Counted from the first letter of the stretch, positions 22,551 to 32,435 are shown. The stretch: DNA of 64,000 bases from Aeromonas rivipollensis (GCF_010974825.1 NZ_JAAILA010000022.1:1-64000); one strand, 5' to 3'. Numbers and translations are program-made. Notes: generated by a model not told the origin, from the sequence alone.

Positions 22551-23552
22551 TTAGCCCGCTGATTTGTCTTGCGCTGCGGCACGCGCCTGGGTCAGCCAGT
22601 CATTGACCAGGGCCTGGTGTCCCTTGAGCCAGGCATCGGCGTGGCGCTCCACATCCGCCGGCTTGTTCTGTCCCTTGTTCATCAGGCCGTTCTGGATGTT
22701 GATGTCGTTCAACGGCAGCTTGACGATGCTGAACAGCTTGGCTGCCGCCGGGTTGGCATCGGTGAAGGCCTTGTTGGCGACTATGTGCATGGTGTTGACG
22801 GCAAAGCCGTAGTTCTTGCCGTTGGGCAGCCGGGTCTTGGCCGCCTCTTTGGCATCGGCGGGCACTTCCAGCCACACCACGTCCTTGCCCGGCACCAGCT
22901 CGCTGCTGAGCCAGTAGGGGGTCCAGGTGTAGTAGAGCACCGGCTTGCCGGCCTGATAACGGGCCAGGGTATCGGCGATCAGGGCCGCGTAGTTGCCCTG
23001 CTTGTGGGTGACTGTCGGGGTCAGACCGAACTCGTCCAGATGATGGTTGATGGCCCCTTCGCAGCCCCAGCCCGGGTTGCAGCCCACCAGATCGGCCTTG
23101 CCGTCGCCATCGCCGTCAAACAGCGCCGCCAGCTTGGGATCCTTGAGCTGACCCAGGTTGGTGATGCCGTACCGGGCCGCAGTCTTCTTGTCGATGAGGT
23201 AGCCCTGGGCGGCGCCGGCCACATAGGTGCCCTGACGGAAGAACACCTTGTCGCCCCCAGCCTGTTCGTACTTGTTGTCCTGCAGCGGTATCCAGTTGAA
23301 GGCGAGGAAGGTGCCGTCCCCTTGCGCCACCGAGGCGTAGGCCACGTTGTAATCCACCTCCTGGGCGGGCTGGACATCATAGCCGAGGCGGCCCATCAGC
23401 TTGCTGACCAGCAGGCTCTGGAAGGCCTCCTCCGGCAAGGAGCTCTGCAGGGGCTGCACCTTGACCCCCTCCCCCGGCAACGCTGTATTGGCCATGGCGA
23501 GGGAACTCAGCAGCAGGGCGCTCAGGGTCAATCCTTTGGTGATCTGTTTCAT
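22551..23552 (-). CDS. proX: Glycine betaine/proline ABC transporter, periplasmic binding protein
   Basis: Periplasmic receptor for osmoprotectants, 333 residues. A clear signal peptide ([21 protein letters not shown]) precedes a mature part of the OpuAC type, with [18 protein letters not shown] and [20 protein letters not shown], where tryptophans likely form the aromatic betaine cage. The start at 23552 overlaps the proW stop by four bases. Last gene of proVWX. Confidence 0.94.
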   Translation of the reverse strand: MKQITKGLTLSALLLSSLAMANTALPGEGVKVQPLQSSLPEEAFQSLLVSKLMGRLGYDVQPAQEVDYNVAYASVAQGDGTFLAFNWIPLQDNKYEQAGGDKVFFRQGTYVAGAAQGYLIDKKTAARYGITNLGQLKDPKLAALFDGDGDGKADLVGCNPGWGCEGAINHHLDEFGLTPTVTHKQGNYAALIADTLARYQAGKPVLYYTWTPYWLSSELVPGKDVVWLEVPADAKEAAKTRLPNGKNYGFAVNTMHIVANKAFTDANPAAAKLFSIVKLPLNDINIQNGLMNKGQNKPADVERHADAWLKGHQALVNDWLTQARAAAQDKSAG

Positions 23553-24697
23553 GCATTTACTCCTTTGTAATCGAGGGATTTGCCGCGGCCGCACAGGCGC
23601 AGCAGCAGGGCGACGGGACCGCGCTGATACCAGCGGCCGACCCGGCTGCGATCCGGCTGCCCCATCGCCTGGGTCAGTCGGTCGAGGACTATGGCCAGCA
23701 GCACTATGCCGAGGCCGCCGATGGAGGCGAGCCCCATGTCGAGGCGGCCTATGCCGCGCAGCACCATCTGGCCCAGGCCGCCGACCGCAATCATGGAGGC
23801 GATCACCACCATGGAGAGCGCCAGCATCAGGGTCTGGTTGACCCCGGCCATGATGGTGGGCATGGCGAGCGGCAGCTGTACCTTGAACAGCAGCTGGGAG
23901 GGGCTGGCACCGAACGAGTGGGCCGCCTCCACCAGATCGGCGGGCACCTGGCGAATGCCCAGCATGGTCAACCGGATCATCGGCGGCAGGGCGAAGATGA
24001 CGGTCACCACCACCCCGGGCACATTGCCTATGCCAAACAGCATGACGATGGGGATGAGGTAGACGAAGGCCGGGGTGGTCTGCATGGCATCCAGCAGCGG
24101 CCGGGTCCAGGTGGAGAGCCGCTCGCTCCTCGCCAGCAAAATGCCGACCGGCAAGCCTATCAGCACGCAGAAGAACAGCGAGGTCAGCACCAGGGACAGG
24201 GTCACCATTGCATCGGACCAGGCGCCGATAAGGCCGATCCCAACAAGAGACGCGAGCGTGCCGAGCGCCATGCGGCCGCCCACCAGCTGCCAGGCGATCA
24301 GGGTCAAGAGCCCCATCATCAGGGTGGAGGGCACAGTCTGCAACAGCTGGGTCATGGCCCCCAGGGCCAGCTCCACAGGGGCGCGGATCAGCTGGAACAC
24401 AGGCCGCAGGTTCTCCACCAGCCAGCCGATGCCCCCCTCGACCCAGGTATCCAGCGGCACCAGGGCCTGCTGGAAGGGATCCAGCCAGTCGACGGCGGCA
24501 CTGTTATCGACCATTGCGATCTGGCTCTGCCAGTCTGCCGCCTCTGTGGCCGTACTGCCCCAGGGATCCTCGGCTGTGGTGGTGGTCGCAGCGCCCCAGG
24601 GATCGGCCTGCGCCTCGTCGGCCCAGGCGGGAGCGCTCGTCAATAGCAACAGCGCCAGCAAGCCGGTCAGCAGACGGTTCAAGAGGTTGAGATTCAT
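23549..24697 (-). CDS. proW: Glycine betaine/proline ABC transporter permease
   Basis: Inner-membrane channel subunit, 382 residues (E. coli 354). The core (residues about 130-360) with [25 protein letters not shown] is the permease EAA-type loop and matches ProW closely. Unlike E. coli, the N-terminus begins with a hydrophobic stretch ending TSAPAWA that looks like a cleavable signal peptide, followed by a spacer with two DPWG motifs. It overlaps proV and proX by four bases on each side. Confidence 0.94.
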   Translation of the reverse strand: MNLNLLNRLLTGLLALLLLTSAPAWADEAQADPWGAATTTTAEDPWGSTATEAADWQSQIAMVDNSAAVDWLDPFQQALVPLDTWVEGGIGWLVENLRPVFQLIRAPVELALGAMTQLLQTVPSTLMMGLLTLIAWQLVGGRMALGTLASLVGIGLIGAWSDAMVTLSLVLTSLFFCVLIGLPVGILLARSERLSTWTRPLLDAMQTTPAFVYLIPIVMLFGIGNVPGVVVTVIFALPPMIRLTMLGIRQVPADLVEAAHSFGASPSQLLFKVQLPLAMPTIMAGVNQTLMLALSMVVIASMIAVGGLGQMVLRGIGRLDMGLASIGGLGIVLLAIVLDRLTQAMGQPDRSRVGRWYQRGPVALLLRLCGRGKSLDYKGVNA

Positions 24698-25890
24698 ACC
24701 GGGGTACTCCTGTCCAGGGTGTTGAGCAGATTGGCCTTGGAGATGAGTCCCAGATAGGTGCCATCCTCCTCGACCACTGGCACCTGGCAGGGTGCGGCGG
24801 CCACCTGGCTGATGAGTTCGTTGAGGGAGGTGTCGGCCAGAATGGGCTGGATGTCCGCCAGCAGCGCCTGCTCCAGGCTCCCCTTGTCACGGACCGCCTG
24901 ACCGAGCGACTCGACCGAGACGACCCCGAGGAAGCGGCGGCTGCGATCCACCACGTAGCCGTACTCCCGCTCCAGCTCCTTGAGCTGGCGCAGGGCATTG
25001 CCCGGCCCGTCCGTGGTGTGTTTCTTGATAAGCGGCATCTGCTTGCGGCTGGCCACATCCCGGGCGCTGAAGACGTTGGCGAGATCCACCCCGCGAAAGA
25101 AGGCGCGCACATAGTCGTTGGCGGGCTGGTTCAGGATCTCGTCCGGGGTGCCGACCTGCACCAGCTGGCCATCCTGCATGATGGCGATGCGATCGCCGAT
25201 GCGCATCGCCTCGTCCAGATCGTGGGAGATGAAGACAATGGTGCGCTGCTGGCTCGCCTGCAGCTTGAGCAACTCGTCCTGCATCTCGGTGCGGATCAGG
25301 GGATCCAGCGCGGAGAAGGCCTCGTCCATCAGCAGTATGTCGGGGTCATTGGCCAGCGCCCGGGCCAGGCCGACCCGCTGCTTCATGCCGCCGGAGAGGG
25401 CGTCGGGGAAGGCGTCGATCCACTGCCCCAGACCCACCTGATGGAGCGCCTGACGGGCGCTCTGCTGGCGCTCCGCCAGCGGCACCCCGGCCAGCTCCAG
25501 ACCGAAGGCGGTGTTTTCCAGCACGCTCAGGTGGGGCATCAGGGCGAAGGACTGGAACACCATGCTGATCTTCTTGCGGCGCACCTGGCGCAGTTCGCGC
25601 TCCGAGATGGCGGCTATGTCCTCGCCATCGATCAGCACCTGGCCACGGGTCGGCTCGATCAGCCGGTTGAAGAGACGCACCAGGGTGGACTTGCCCGAGC
25701 CGGAGAGGCCCATCACCACGAAGATCTCCCCCTCGTGGATGGCCAGATTGACATCCTGGACCCCCAGGGTCTGCCCGGTCTTTTGCAGTATGCTGGCGCG
25801 GTCGTGCCCTTTCGCCAGCAATTTGAACGCTTTTTCCGGATGTTCTCCGAAGATTTTATAGAGCGATTTCACTTCGAGTTTGACTGTCAT
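24694..25890 (-). CDS. proV: Glycine betaine/proline ABC transporter ATP-binding protein with CBS domains
   Basis: 398-residue ATPase. Walker A is [10 protein letters not shown], the signature is [15 protein letters not shown], Walker B is [12 protein letters not shown], and the switch His is in [10 protein letters not shown]. The C-terminal 120 residues are paired CBS domains ([13 protein letters not shown]..., [13 protein letters not shown]...), which in the OpuA family sense ionic strength. First gene of the operon, preceded by a long AT-rich region. Confidence 0.95.
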   Translation of the reverse strand: MTVKLEVKSLYKIFGEHPEKAFKLLAKGHDRASILQKTGQTLGVQDVNLAIHEGEIFVVMGLSGSGKSTLVRLFNRLIEPTRGQVLIDGEDIAAISERELRQVRRKKISMVFQSFALMPHLSVLENTAFGLELAGVPLAERQQSARQALHQVGLGQWIDAFPDALSGGMKQRVGLARALANDPDILLMDEAFSALDPLIRTEMQDELLKLQASQQRTIVFISHDLDEAMRIGDRIAIMQDGQLVQVGTPDEILNQPANDYVRAFFRGVDLANVFSARDVASRKQMPLIKKHTTDGPGNALRQLKELEREYGYVVDRSRRFLGVVSVESLGQAVRDKGSLEQALLADIQPILADTSLNELISQVAAAPCQVPVVEEDGTYLGLISKANLLNTLDRSTPV

Positions 25891-26311
25891 ACTGTCCTTT
25901 TTTTATGGCCGGCATCTTGCTGTTCCTGCTGCCGAACGCGCACCAATTACTTTCAACACTAAACAATTAAGCCAAACAACAAAAGAACCATAAGAGTCCA
26001 CTAAAACAAGTTGTGACATAAATAACTGATTTTTATAACTTATTTAAGGCAACAAAAATTCAACAGATGACCGAAATGGATCGGAAAAATATGAGGTAGC
26101 TGCATAAATAGTCCGTTTATTATCCATATCATGAGTAGAATCAAGGGGGTGAGGAGCATAAATGAGGGTCCTCCCCCGGACTGAGGCCCCCTTTCATCAA
26201 GACCCACAAAACAATTACAACATTAATCATATTTAATCCCTGTGAAGGGGGGGCGATTTAGGGGAGGATTGAGCAGGAAAGGGGCCTATGCGGAGCGCGG
26301 CGGCGAAGTCG
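25891..26311. promoter_or_regulatory. Upstream region of proVWX with strong hairpins
   Basis: The 210 bases next to proV (about 25920-26130) are AT-rich, as expected for an osmotically controlled, H-NS-type promoter; that reading is inference. Farther up, at 26143-26193, is a G/C-rich element with two competing pairings: AAGGGGG (26143-26149) with CCCCCTT (26187-26193), or GGGG plus GAGGA with TCCTC plus CCCC (26145-26177). I find no gene here. Confidence 0.45.
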
Positions 26312-26341
26312 AAAAAAAAAGCCCCTCGCAGTGGAGGGGCC
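26312..26341 (-). terminator. Terminator of folA
   Basis: GCCCCTC / GAGGGGC hairpin followed on the minus strand by nine T residues. Confidence 0.9.
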
Positions 26342-26357
26342 TTGCTGACGGGAGGGA

Positions 26358-26852
26358 TTAGCGTCGCTGCCAGGTTTCGAAGCAGTAAGGATGAGGGTTC
26401 TTCTCGTCGGGCTGATGGGGATCGCTCTCGGTGCGCACCCAGTCCCCCTCATCGAAGGCGGGGAAGCGGGTATCCCCTGCCACCGCCAGATCGATCCGGG
26501 TCAGATAGAGCCTGTCGGCCCGGGGCAGCAGCTGGCCATAGAGATGCCCCCCCCCTATCACCATCAGTTCATCCACTTTCTCGCCCCTTGCCAACAAGGT
26601 GAGCGCGGCCTCGACCGAATCGACCACCTCCACCCCTTCTGCGCAATAGTCAGGGTTGCGGCTGATCACCAGGTTGCGGCGTCCGGGCAGCGGGCGACCT
26701 ATGGACTCGAAGGTCTTGCGCCCCATCAGCACCGGCTTGCCGAGCGTCACCCGCTTGAAGTGGGCCAGATCGGCGGGCAGATGCCAGGGCATCTGGTTGT
26801 CCAGGCCAATCACGCGATCGTGCGCCATGGCGGCAATCATGGAAATGTGCAT
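26358..26852 (-). CDS. folA: Dihydrofolate reductase
   Basis: Reduces dihydrofolate to tetrahydrofolate; target of trimethoprim. It has 164 residues, with the substrate-binding Asp28 in MPWHLPADLAHFK and the NADPH motifs GRKTFESIGRPLPGRRN and VIGGGHLYGQLLP. C-terminal CFETWQRR is as in E. coli (FEILERR). Single gene with its own terminator; this is the chromosomal type, not a plasmid dfr cassette. Confidence 0.95.
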   Translation of the reverse strand: MHISMIAAMAHDRVIGLDNQMPWHLPADLAHFKRVTLGKPVLMGRKTFESIGRPLPGRRNLVISRNPDYCAEGVEVVDSVEAALTLLARGEKVDELMVIGGGHLYGQLLPRADRLYLTRIDLAVAGDTRFPAFDEGDWVRTESDPHQPDEKNPHPYCFETWQRR

Positions 26853-26876
26853 GGGTTCAGCCTCTTGCAGCCAGTC

Positions 26877-27344
26877 TCAGATAATGGGCCGGTTACGGTA
26901 CACGACCAAAGAGGGGATCGCCAAACCGAAACTGAGGGCCCCCACGATAAAGAGCACCTTGAGGCCGTTGGTCACGGCGTGATGGATAAGCTCCGTGGTC
27001 ACCCCCGAGATGTTGAGCTCCACCACGGCAATCATGGTCTTGAACGCATAGACACCCGGGATCATGGGGATGATGGAGGCAACGCTGAACACGGGACGCG
27101 GTGCCAGCAGGCGCTTCGACCAGTAGACGCAGACAAAGCCCACCGTAGTAGACGCCGCCAGGGTGGCCCACTCTATGGGCATGCCGTAATGAATGAGCAG
27201 GGTGCGCAGGCTGTGGGCCAGGGCACCTCCCATGGCGCAATACTTCAGCATCCTAGGCGGCACGTTGAACAACATGGCGAAGCCGACCGCCGGTATGGCA
27301 GACCAGAACGCATCCCTGGCGAGCAGCAAGAGCAGTTCCATCAT
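26877..27344 (-). CDS. yjjB: Threonine/serine exporter family protein, YjjB-like
   Basis: 155-residue membrane protein of DUF3815 type, about four to five helices, with VASIIPMIPGVYAFKTM, the conserved PG motif of the ThrE superfamily. It corresponds to the C-terminal half of ThrE and lies directly downstream of the yjjP-like gene, which supplies the other half. In E. coli the YjjP/YjjB pair has been linked to succinate export, so the true substrate here is uncertain. Confidence 0.85.
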   Translation of the reverse strand: MMELLLLLARDAFWSAIPAVGFAMLFNVPPRMLKYCAMGGALAHSLRTLLIHYGMPIEWATLAASTTVGFVCVYWSKRLLAPRPVFSVASIIPMIPGVYAFKTMIAVVELNISGVTTELIHHAVTNGLKVLFIVGALSFGLAIPSLVVYRNRPII

Positions 27345-27416
27345 GGCCGCGTCCCTCCCGCCAAGACCACCAGACGAGGCCCTGGCCCAACACTCACACT
27401 AATGGCACCGAAACGG

Positions 27417-27442
27417 CGCGCTATTGTCCCGCTTCTAGCGCG
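27417..27442. repeat. Inverted repeat between yjjP and yjjB
   Basis: CGCGCTA (27417-27423) and TAGCGCG (27436-27442) in the 115-base gap between the two exporter genes. There is no T tract; possibly an RNA stability hairpin that sets the ratio of the two subunits. Confidence 0.4.
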
Positions 27443-27459
27443 GATAGCGTCATTGCATC

Positions 27460-28272
27460 TCATATGGAGTTCCACCACAGTTTCCAGCCCCAGATCCCGG
27501 TGACCGACATGGCCAGCACTATGCCGATAACGGCGCTGATGGTGAGCAGGGTCGCCATGCCCCAACGGGCCAACCCCAGGTTGAAGTAGCCCTTCACCAT
27601 GTCGGAAACCGCATTGATGAGCGGAAAACCCGGCACCAGCAGCAAGACGCTGGCCGCCATGGCGAGATAGGGTTGGTCTCCCCACTGGAAGTAGGTGGCG
27701 CAGGAGGCGATCAGGGTGGCGACGAAGCCGGTCGCGGCGAAGTTGATGAGCGGACTGTGGTGATGGCGAGCCATCAGCTGGCGCACTCGCATCGCCACCG
27801 CAGCGGCGATGAAGGTCACCAGGAAGATGGGCCAGTCGCCGCCGAACAGCAGACTGAAGGCGCCGCAGGAGAGCCCCACCATGGGCACCACCAGCCAGGG
27901 GTGATAATGGAATGGCACTATGCCGTCGAGCCGCTGGCGCACCTCCCGCACACCGATCAGCTCCTTCTCCGCCAGGATGCAGATGCGCTGGACCTCGCAC
28001 ACCACCTGCATGTTGATCCCCTGATCCCGCACCCGGCGGGTGGTGGTGACGCAACTCCCCTGATAGAGGCTGGTGAGCACTATGGCACTGGCGGAGATGG
28101 CCATCTCGACGCTCTCCAGCCCCAGCGCCAACCCGAGCCGGACCGTGGTCTGCTCTATGATGCGCCCCTCGGCACCATGCTGGGCCAGCAACTGACCCAC
28201 CTTGACGATGATCCGGGTGATCTCTGTCTGTTGCTCCCGCGACAGCACCCTTCTTGGTGTGATACTTCTCAT
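27460..28272 (-). CDS. yjjP: Threonine/serine exporter family protein, YjjP-like
   Basis: 270-residue protein of the DUF1212/ThrE N-terminal family. A soluble N-terminal region (about 110 residues, GQLLAQHGAEGRIIEQTTVRLG) precedes five or so membrane helices, with PGFPLINAVSDMVKGYFNLG near the end. Partner of YjjB. ATG at 28272 with AAGGG close upstream. Confidence 0.85.
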   Translation of the reverse strand: MRSITPRRVLSREQQTEITRIIVKVGQLLAQHGAEGRIIEQTTVRLGLALGLESVEMAISASAIVLTSLYQGSCVTTTRRVRDQGINMQVVCEVQRICILAEKELIGVREVRQRLDGIVPFHYHPWLVVPMVGLSCGAFSLLFGGDWPIFLVTFIAAAVAMRVRQLMARHHHSPLINFAATGFVATLIASCATYFQWGDQPYLAMAASVLLLVPGFPLINAVSDMVKGYFNLGLARWGMATLLTISAVIGIVLAMSVTGIWGWKLWWNSI

Positions 28273-28403
28273 AATCCCTTAGAGTCGTAGCAAGATGAAA
28301 TGTGCCGAGATATTACCCCAAGCGTTATATTCCTTCATCCATATCTGCGGATTTAGCGGGCCGCCATGTTATTAAATGAGTGTGCAATGTGAATTTGCAG
28401 CAA

Positions 28404-28445
28404 ATAAAAAACAAACCACCCTGTTTATTAACATTGGGTGGTTTT
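28404..28445 (-). terminator. Terminator of the DUF3135 gene
   Basis: AACCACCC / GGGTGGTT arms (14-base loop) followed on the minus strand by a T-rich tract. Confidence 0.8.
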
Positions 28446-28493
28446 CGCTGAAGAAAATATTGAAAATAGCGGAGCAGGGTGGCGGCCAATAAA

Positions 28494-28832
28494 TTATTTA
28501 TTCCTCGGATGATCCGCCAGCACTATCACATTGTCTGGCGGCAGCCTCTCTTCGGCTTGCGCCAGAGACGTCTCCTGCAACTGGATGATGTGGCGGCGCA
28601 TGGCATACACGGAGTCGTGCATCATGTTGGCAATCCGGATGCAGCTGTCGAGATTGTTCCTGGCCAGACGGCGCTGGCAATCGATGCGAAACTGCAGGCC
28701 CCGCAACCGCCGCTGCCGATCCGGCCCCACCTGCGCTATCAGGGCCTCTATCTGCTGGTGCAACAAGGCATCGAGCCGCTCCGGCTCGGCCAGGGCCCAG
28801 TGTTTGAGCGTATCAAAATCTGGCAGCTCCAT
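28494..28832 (-). CDS. DUF3135-family protein
   Basis: 112-residue soluble protein, mostly helical and Arg-rich: MELPDFDTLKHWALAEPERL, RRLRGLQFRIDCQRRLARN, ANMMHDSVYAMRRHIIQLQ. This matches the DUF3135 family as I recall it; function is unknown. The start at 28832 has a near-perfect AGGAGG seven bases upstream; the longer frame from 28901 lacks one. Confidence 0.75.
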   Translation of the reverse strand: MELPDFDTLKHWALAEPERLDALLHQQIEALIAQVGPDRQRRLRGLQFRIDCQRRLARNNLDSCIRIANMMHDSVYAMRRHIIQLQETSLAQAEERLPPDNVIVLADHPRNK

Positions 28833-29235
28833 ATCCCCTCCTGGCCAGACTCCTCCCACATCCAAGTGCGACCACGCCCGGCACATCATTTCGCTGTCCA
28901 TAGAAAGGTTATATAAGATGGTGGGGATTTTGGGTCTGTCGGCTCCGAGTCACAGGAGTCCGCTTTTTCATCCAGTGGGCGGATATTGGGCGAGAGGAAA
29001 GATTAATTCTTTAGGATTCATGAAATTATAGTGATGCCCCATGCGTCACTTTTTTTATAAATTTTAAAGGCTTTTATGGCTCTTCTTATTCCCTATTCAT
29101 CGATAGCGAATAGATCTGCTTTTCGTTCGACTCTCAATTTAGACCTTGCCATGTCGCACCCAAGCCGGTGGTTTAACATATCTCACTGATTATGTTATTT
29201 TATTTACCACTTTTTCCAATGACCAAGGGTTGAGC
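28833..29235. other. Divergent intergenic region DUF3135 / mogA
   Basis: About 400 bases, AT-rich from 28990 to 29220, presumably the promoters of both genes. I see no hairpin or operator that I can support. Confidence 0.45.
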
Positions 29236-29766
29236 ATGAGCAAGGCAAGAATCGGTATAGTCACCGTCAGCGATCGCGCCAGCGCGGGCATCTATGAAGA
29301 TCTCTCCGGCAAGGCCATCATCGACACCCTTGACGCCTATCTGACCTCGGAGTGGGAACCCGTCTATCAGGTGATCCCGGATGAGCAGGATCAGATTGAG
29401 GCGACCCTGGTTCGGCTGGCGGATGAGGAGTCATGCTGCCTCATCGTCACCACGGGCGGCACAGGGCCGGCCAAGCGGGATGTGACACCGGAAGCCACCG
29501 AAGCCGTGTGCGATCGCATGATGCCGGGCTTTGGCGAGCTGATGCGGGCCGAGTCACTCAAGTTCGTGCCCACCGCCATTTTGTCACGCCAGACTGCAGG
29601 CCTGCGCGGCAGCTCCCTCATAGTCAACCTGCCGGGCAAGCCCAAGTCCATCCGCGAGTGCCTGGATGCGGTCTTCCCTGCCATTCCCTACTGCATCGAC
29701 CTGATGGACGGGCCCTATCTCGAGTGCGATGAAGCCGTCATCAAGCCATTCCGCCCCAGGAAATAG
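29236..29766 (+). CDS. mogA: Molybdopterin adenylyltransferase
   Basis: Activates molybdopterin with AMP before molybdenum insertion. It has 176 residues, with the MoCF signature motifs TTGGTGPAKRDVTPEAT and PGFGELMR, and the conserved LRGSSLIVNLPGKPKSIREC. It serves molybdoenzymes such as the NasA nitrate reductase at 43921. The start MSKARIG at 29236 fits E. coli MogA; the frame is open further upstream but without family similarity. Confidence 0.93.
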   Translation: MSKARIGIVTVSDRASAGIYEDLSGKAIIDTLDAYLTSEWEPVYQVIPDEQDQIEATLVRLADEESCCLIVTTGGTGPAKRDVTPEATEAVCDRMMPGFGELMRAESLKFVPTAILSRQTAGLRGSSLIVNLPGKPKSIRECLDAVFPAIPYCIDLMDGPYLECDEAVIKPFRPRK

Positions 29767-29774
29767 CTAAGTGG

Positions 29775-29801
29775 ACGGGGGATGTTAAGCCCCCGTTCCT
29801 C
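29775..29801 (+). terminator. Terminator after mogA
   Basis: ACGGGGG / CCCCCGT hairpin followed by a T/C-rich tract; lies between convergent genes. Confidence 0.7.
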
Positions 29802-29803
29802 TC

Positions 29804-30217
29804 TTATTTGCGGCCGTACACCTTGACCCCCGCCTTGCTCCCTTCCGAATTGCCATAAACCTCGATCCGCTTGATGCAGACCCGGCTGCCGAGGGACTTC
29901 CAGCCGGACTCCTGATCCTCCTTCAGCGTCTTGTCAAAGTGCAGTGTCTTGCTGCGGTCATTGCCGTAGATCACCTTGACCCTGTCCAGAGTCAGCTCCC
30001 GCCCCGCCTTGACCATGATGGACTTGGCCGGACGACAGATGATGACGGGAATGATGGCAGCATGGTCGCCCACCCCCAGCAGCATGGTCTTGCCCAGCAG
30101 AAATTCATCATCGGCCATGGCCGGGGACACAACCCCGCCGAGCAGCGCCATCGGCACCAGGATGCGCAAGGCGCGGGTAAAGGGGGATGAGAGATGAAGA
30201 GAAAACAGAGCTGACAT
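29804..30217 (-). CDS. DUF2541-family secreted protein, YaaI-like
   Basis: 137-residue predicted periplasmic protein. The signal peptide (LVPMALLGGVVSPAMA) has a good AxA cleavage site near residue 35. The mature part has two Cys residues (ICRPAKSIMVKA and SRVCIKRIEVYG) likely joined by a disulfide, and the beta-rich pattern of DUF2541/YaaI. Function unknown. The start at 30217 has AGGAGG four bases upstream; the ATG at 30241 is less likely. Confidence 0.72.
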   Translation of the reverse strand: MSALFSLHLSSPFTRALRILVPMALLGGVVSPAMADDEFLLGKTMLLGVGDHAAIIPVIICRPAKSIMVKAGRELTLDRVKVIYGNDRSKTLHFDKTLKEDQESGWKSLGSRVCIKRIEVYGNSEGSKAGVKVYGRK

Positions 30218-30390
30218 TATGCCTCCTGAAAAAAGGGGCATGATAAGGGTCCATAACCAAACCCAAGCTGTACTGGAGCTGTACCAGGGGGCAAGGCAAT
30301 AGCCAGGCGAGGCTCATGCCGATGATGGCACCTCAGGCGCCAGACCTGTGATGGCGGGGATTCAGGCCCCCGTCATCACCCCTGGGGAGA

Positions 30391-31146
30391 CTAGTTGCCC
30401 CACATGGTCATCAGCTGGGATTCCATGGCCTCTTCCGGCTCATCCGGCAGCGCGGTGAAGAAATCGAGCCCGGTCTGCTCCTCCACCGCATCCACAGTCA
30501 CTATGTAGTCCGCAAGCCGGCTGGCCGACACATTCTCCTGGGGCAGGATGAAGGCGATGGCTTCCTGATTGGCTACATCCATCACCACCCTGTAATAGGC
30601 GTGGGGCACAGTCACACCGTTGCCGATGGCGCCATCGGAGTTGGTGAAGATGGGGCCGGTGATCACCTGGACATTCTCATAGGCGATGGCCCACTGCCGG
30701 GTCTTCTCTTCCAGGATGCGCCAGGCCCCCTGATTGAGGGCCGGCAACTGCGGCGTCATGTTGGTCAGCAGGAAGCTCTGCTTCATGGTGGTGGCGCTGG
30801 TGCGCATGTCCGCCGCGGGCGCCTGATGGCCGCGATCAAAGCCCGAGCCCTTGTAGTCCGCCAGGGTGGCGCGGTACTGCACCGGCACTTCCTTGTCTTC
30901 GGCGAAGGCATCTTTGCGCGGCACCTGCCCCTGGGCGCTGGCCGCCGTCATCCGGTAAGAGACCCAGTCAGAGACCTTGGTGTCGTAGTTGTAACCGGCG
31001 GCATAGCCCTCCCGGCACAACAGCTGACTGGATTGACCTGGCACCCCCAGGGTGACGTGATCCTTGCACTGAAAGCCCGCCGCCAGGGTCGGGAAAGTGG
31101 TGAGAGCAAATCCGATAGCCAGAACCAATTTATTGATATTATTCAT
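30391..31146 (-). CDS. DNA/RNA non-specific endonuclease, secreted
   Basis: 251-residue nuclease of the NucA/EndA (beta-beta-alpha metal) family. The signal peptide MNNINKLVLAIGFALTTFPTLAA is clear. The catalytic motif DRGHQAPAADM contains the general-base His, and the metal-binding Asn is expected in the FLLTNMTPQLPALNQGAW segment. It probably degrades extracellular or periplasmic nucleic acid. The start at 31146 is set by AAGGAG and the signal peptide; the frame remains open to 31353 without a plausible protein. Confidence 0.9.
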   Translation of the reverse strand: MNNINKLVLAIGFALTTFPTLAAGFQCKDHVTLGVPGQSSQLLCREGYAAGYNYDTKVSDWVSYRMTAASAQGQVPRKDAFAEDKEVPVQYRATLADYKGSGFDRGHQAPAADMRTSATTMKQSFLLTNMTPQLPALNQGAWRILEEKTRQWAIAYENVQVITGPIFTNSDGAIGNGVTVPHAYYRVVMDVANQEAIAFILPQENVSASRLADYIVTVDAVEEQTGLDFFTALPDEPEEAMESQLMTMWGN

Positions 31147-31344
31147 TATTATGCCACTCCTTGTGTTAGGCGGAGTGATTTGACACCAGGTCGGATGAGC
31201 AAGGCAATCGCACAAATAGCGAGCAATCCGGAAATGTGAGGGGGGCGGCAGATCGGTGAAATCCCTGTCGCCAGCTGGGGGATTGCCATCCCGTTCTCGC
31301 TGTGACAGGAACGGCACTTTGACTTGGTTATCAGATAGATAGGT

Positions 31345-31372
31345 AGACAACAAGCGGAGCCACCGGCTCCGC
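31345..31372 (-). terminator. Terminator after the peroxidase gene
   Basis: GCGGAGCC, ACC, GGCTCCGC hairpin with a weak T-rich tail on the minus strand. Confidence 0.65.
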
Positions 31373-31389
31373 CACTCTCCTCATTCCGC

Positions 31390-32367
31390 TCAGCTCTTCA
31401 CCTCAGGCCTGGGGGTATCGGGCCGGGACGGCGGCAGTATGGGCAGCACTATCTGCGGCTGCTCCCCGGTCAGGCTCTCGAGGTAGGCGGTCATGTCGTC
31501 GGCCTCCTGCTCGCTCAGGCGCTGGCCGAGCTGGATGTCCGCCATGATCTGCACCGCCTCCTTGAGATCCCAGACGGCGCCGTCGTGGAAGTAGGGGTAG
31601 GTCAGTTCTATGTTGCGCAGGGTGGGCACCTTGAACCAGCCGATGAGCTGCGGCTCGCCGGTCACCGCGCCGCGCCCCTGGGCCGGGTTGTCGGTCTGGT
31701 AGTGCTTGACCAGCCCCATCTTCTGGAAGGTGTTGCCACCTATGGCGACCCCGTTGTGGCAGGCGGTGCAGCCCTTCTCCTTGAACAGCTGATAGCCCTT
31801 CAGTTGCTGCGCCGTCAGCGCCTTGCCGTCCCCCTTCAGCCAGCGATCGAAGGGGGCATTGGGGGTGATCAGGGTCTCCTCGAAGGCGGCGATGGCATCG
31901 GTGACTTCATCTATGCCGAAGTCCGCCTTGCCATAGACAGCATCGAAGCGGGCGCGGTACTCGGGCAGGGTATGCAGGGTGCCCACCGCCAGCTTGTGGG
32001 TGAAGGCCATCTCAAGCGGGTTCTCGATGGGCCCGGCCGCCTGCTCCTTCAGATCCTTGGCGCGACCATCCCAGAACTGCACGAAGTTGAGGCTGGAGTT
32101 GAGCACGGTCGGGGAGTTGATCGGCCCCTCCTTCCACTTGTGGCCGAGGGAGCTAACCTGATTATCCACCCCGCCGGTTGCCAGGTTGTGGCAGGAGTTG
32201 CAGGAGATGGCATTGGATTTTGACAGTCTGGGCTCGAAGAACAGCATCTTGCCCAGCTCGACTTTCGCCGGGTCTTTCACCTTGGCGGCCTCGACCGCTT
32301 GTATCGGCTCACTCGCCCACCCCATCCCGGGCAAGGCCAGTGCCAGCAGCAGACAATATTTATTCAT
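31390..32367 (-). CDS. Di-haem cytochrome c peroxidase
   Basis: Periplasmic peroxidase reducing hydrogen peroxide with electrons from cytochromes; 325 residues. A signal peptide (MNKYCLLLALALPGMGWAS) is followed by two haem motifs, CNSCH and CTACH, in the usual order and spacing for the CcpA/MauG family, with conserved SPTVLNSSLNFVQFWDGRA and PTLRNIELTYPYFHDGA. A possible FNR site lies about 70 bases upstream of the start. The short proline-rich C-terminal tail (PILPPSRPDTPRPEVKS) is unusual but probably just a tail. Confidence 0.92.
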   Translation of the reverse strand: MNKYCLLLALALPGMGWASEPIQAVEAAKVKDPAKVELGKMLFFEPRLSKSNAISCNSCHNLATGGVDNQVSSLGHKWKEGPINSPTVLNSSLNFVQFWDGRAKDLKEQAAGPIENPLEMAFTHKLAVGTLHTLPEYRARFDAVYGKADFGIDEVTDAIAAFEETLITPNAPFDRWLKGDGKALTAQQLKGYQLFKEKGCTACHNGVAIGGNTFQKMGLVKHYQTDNPAQGRGAVTGEPQLIGWFKVPTLRNIELTYPYFHDGAVWDLKEAVQIMADIQLGQRLSEQEADDMTAYLESLTGEQPQIVLPILPPSRPDTPRPEVKS

Positions 32368-32435
32368 CTTTTTTCTCTCCCTTGAGTCTGCGAACAATCG
32401 CAGCCTCAGCCTGCCCGGGAAAGGTTCTCTTTTAT

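Noticed and set aside
30351-30378. Terminator after the secreted nuclease
   Set aside because: A GC-rich hairpin (ATGGCGGGG / CCCCGTCAT) exists, but no T tract follows on the minus strand.
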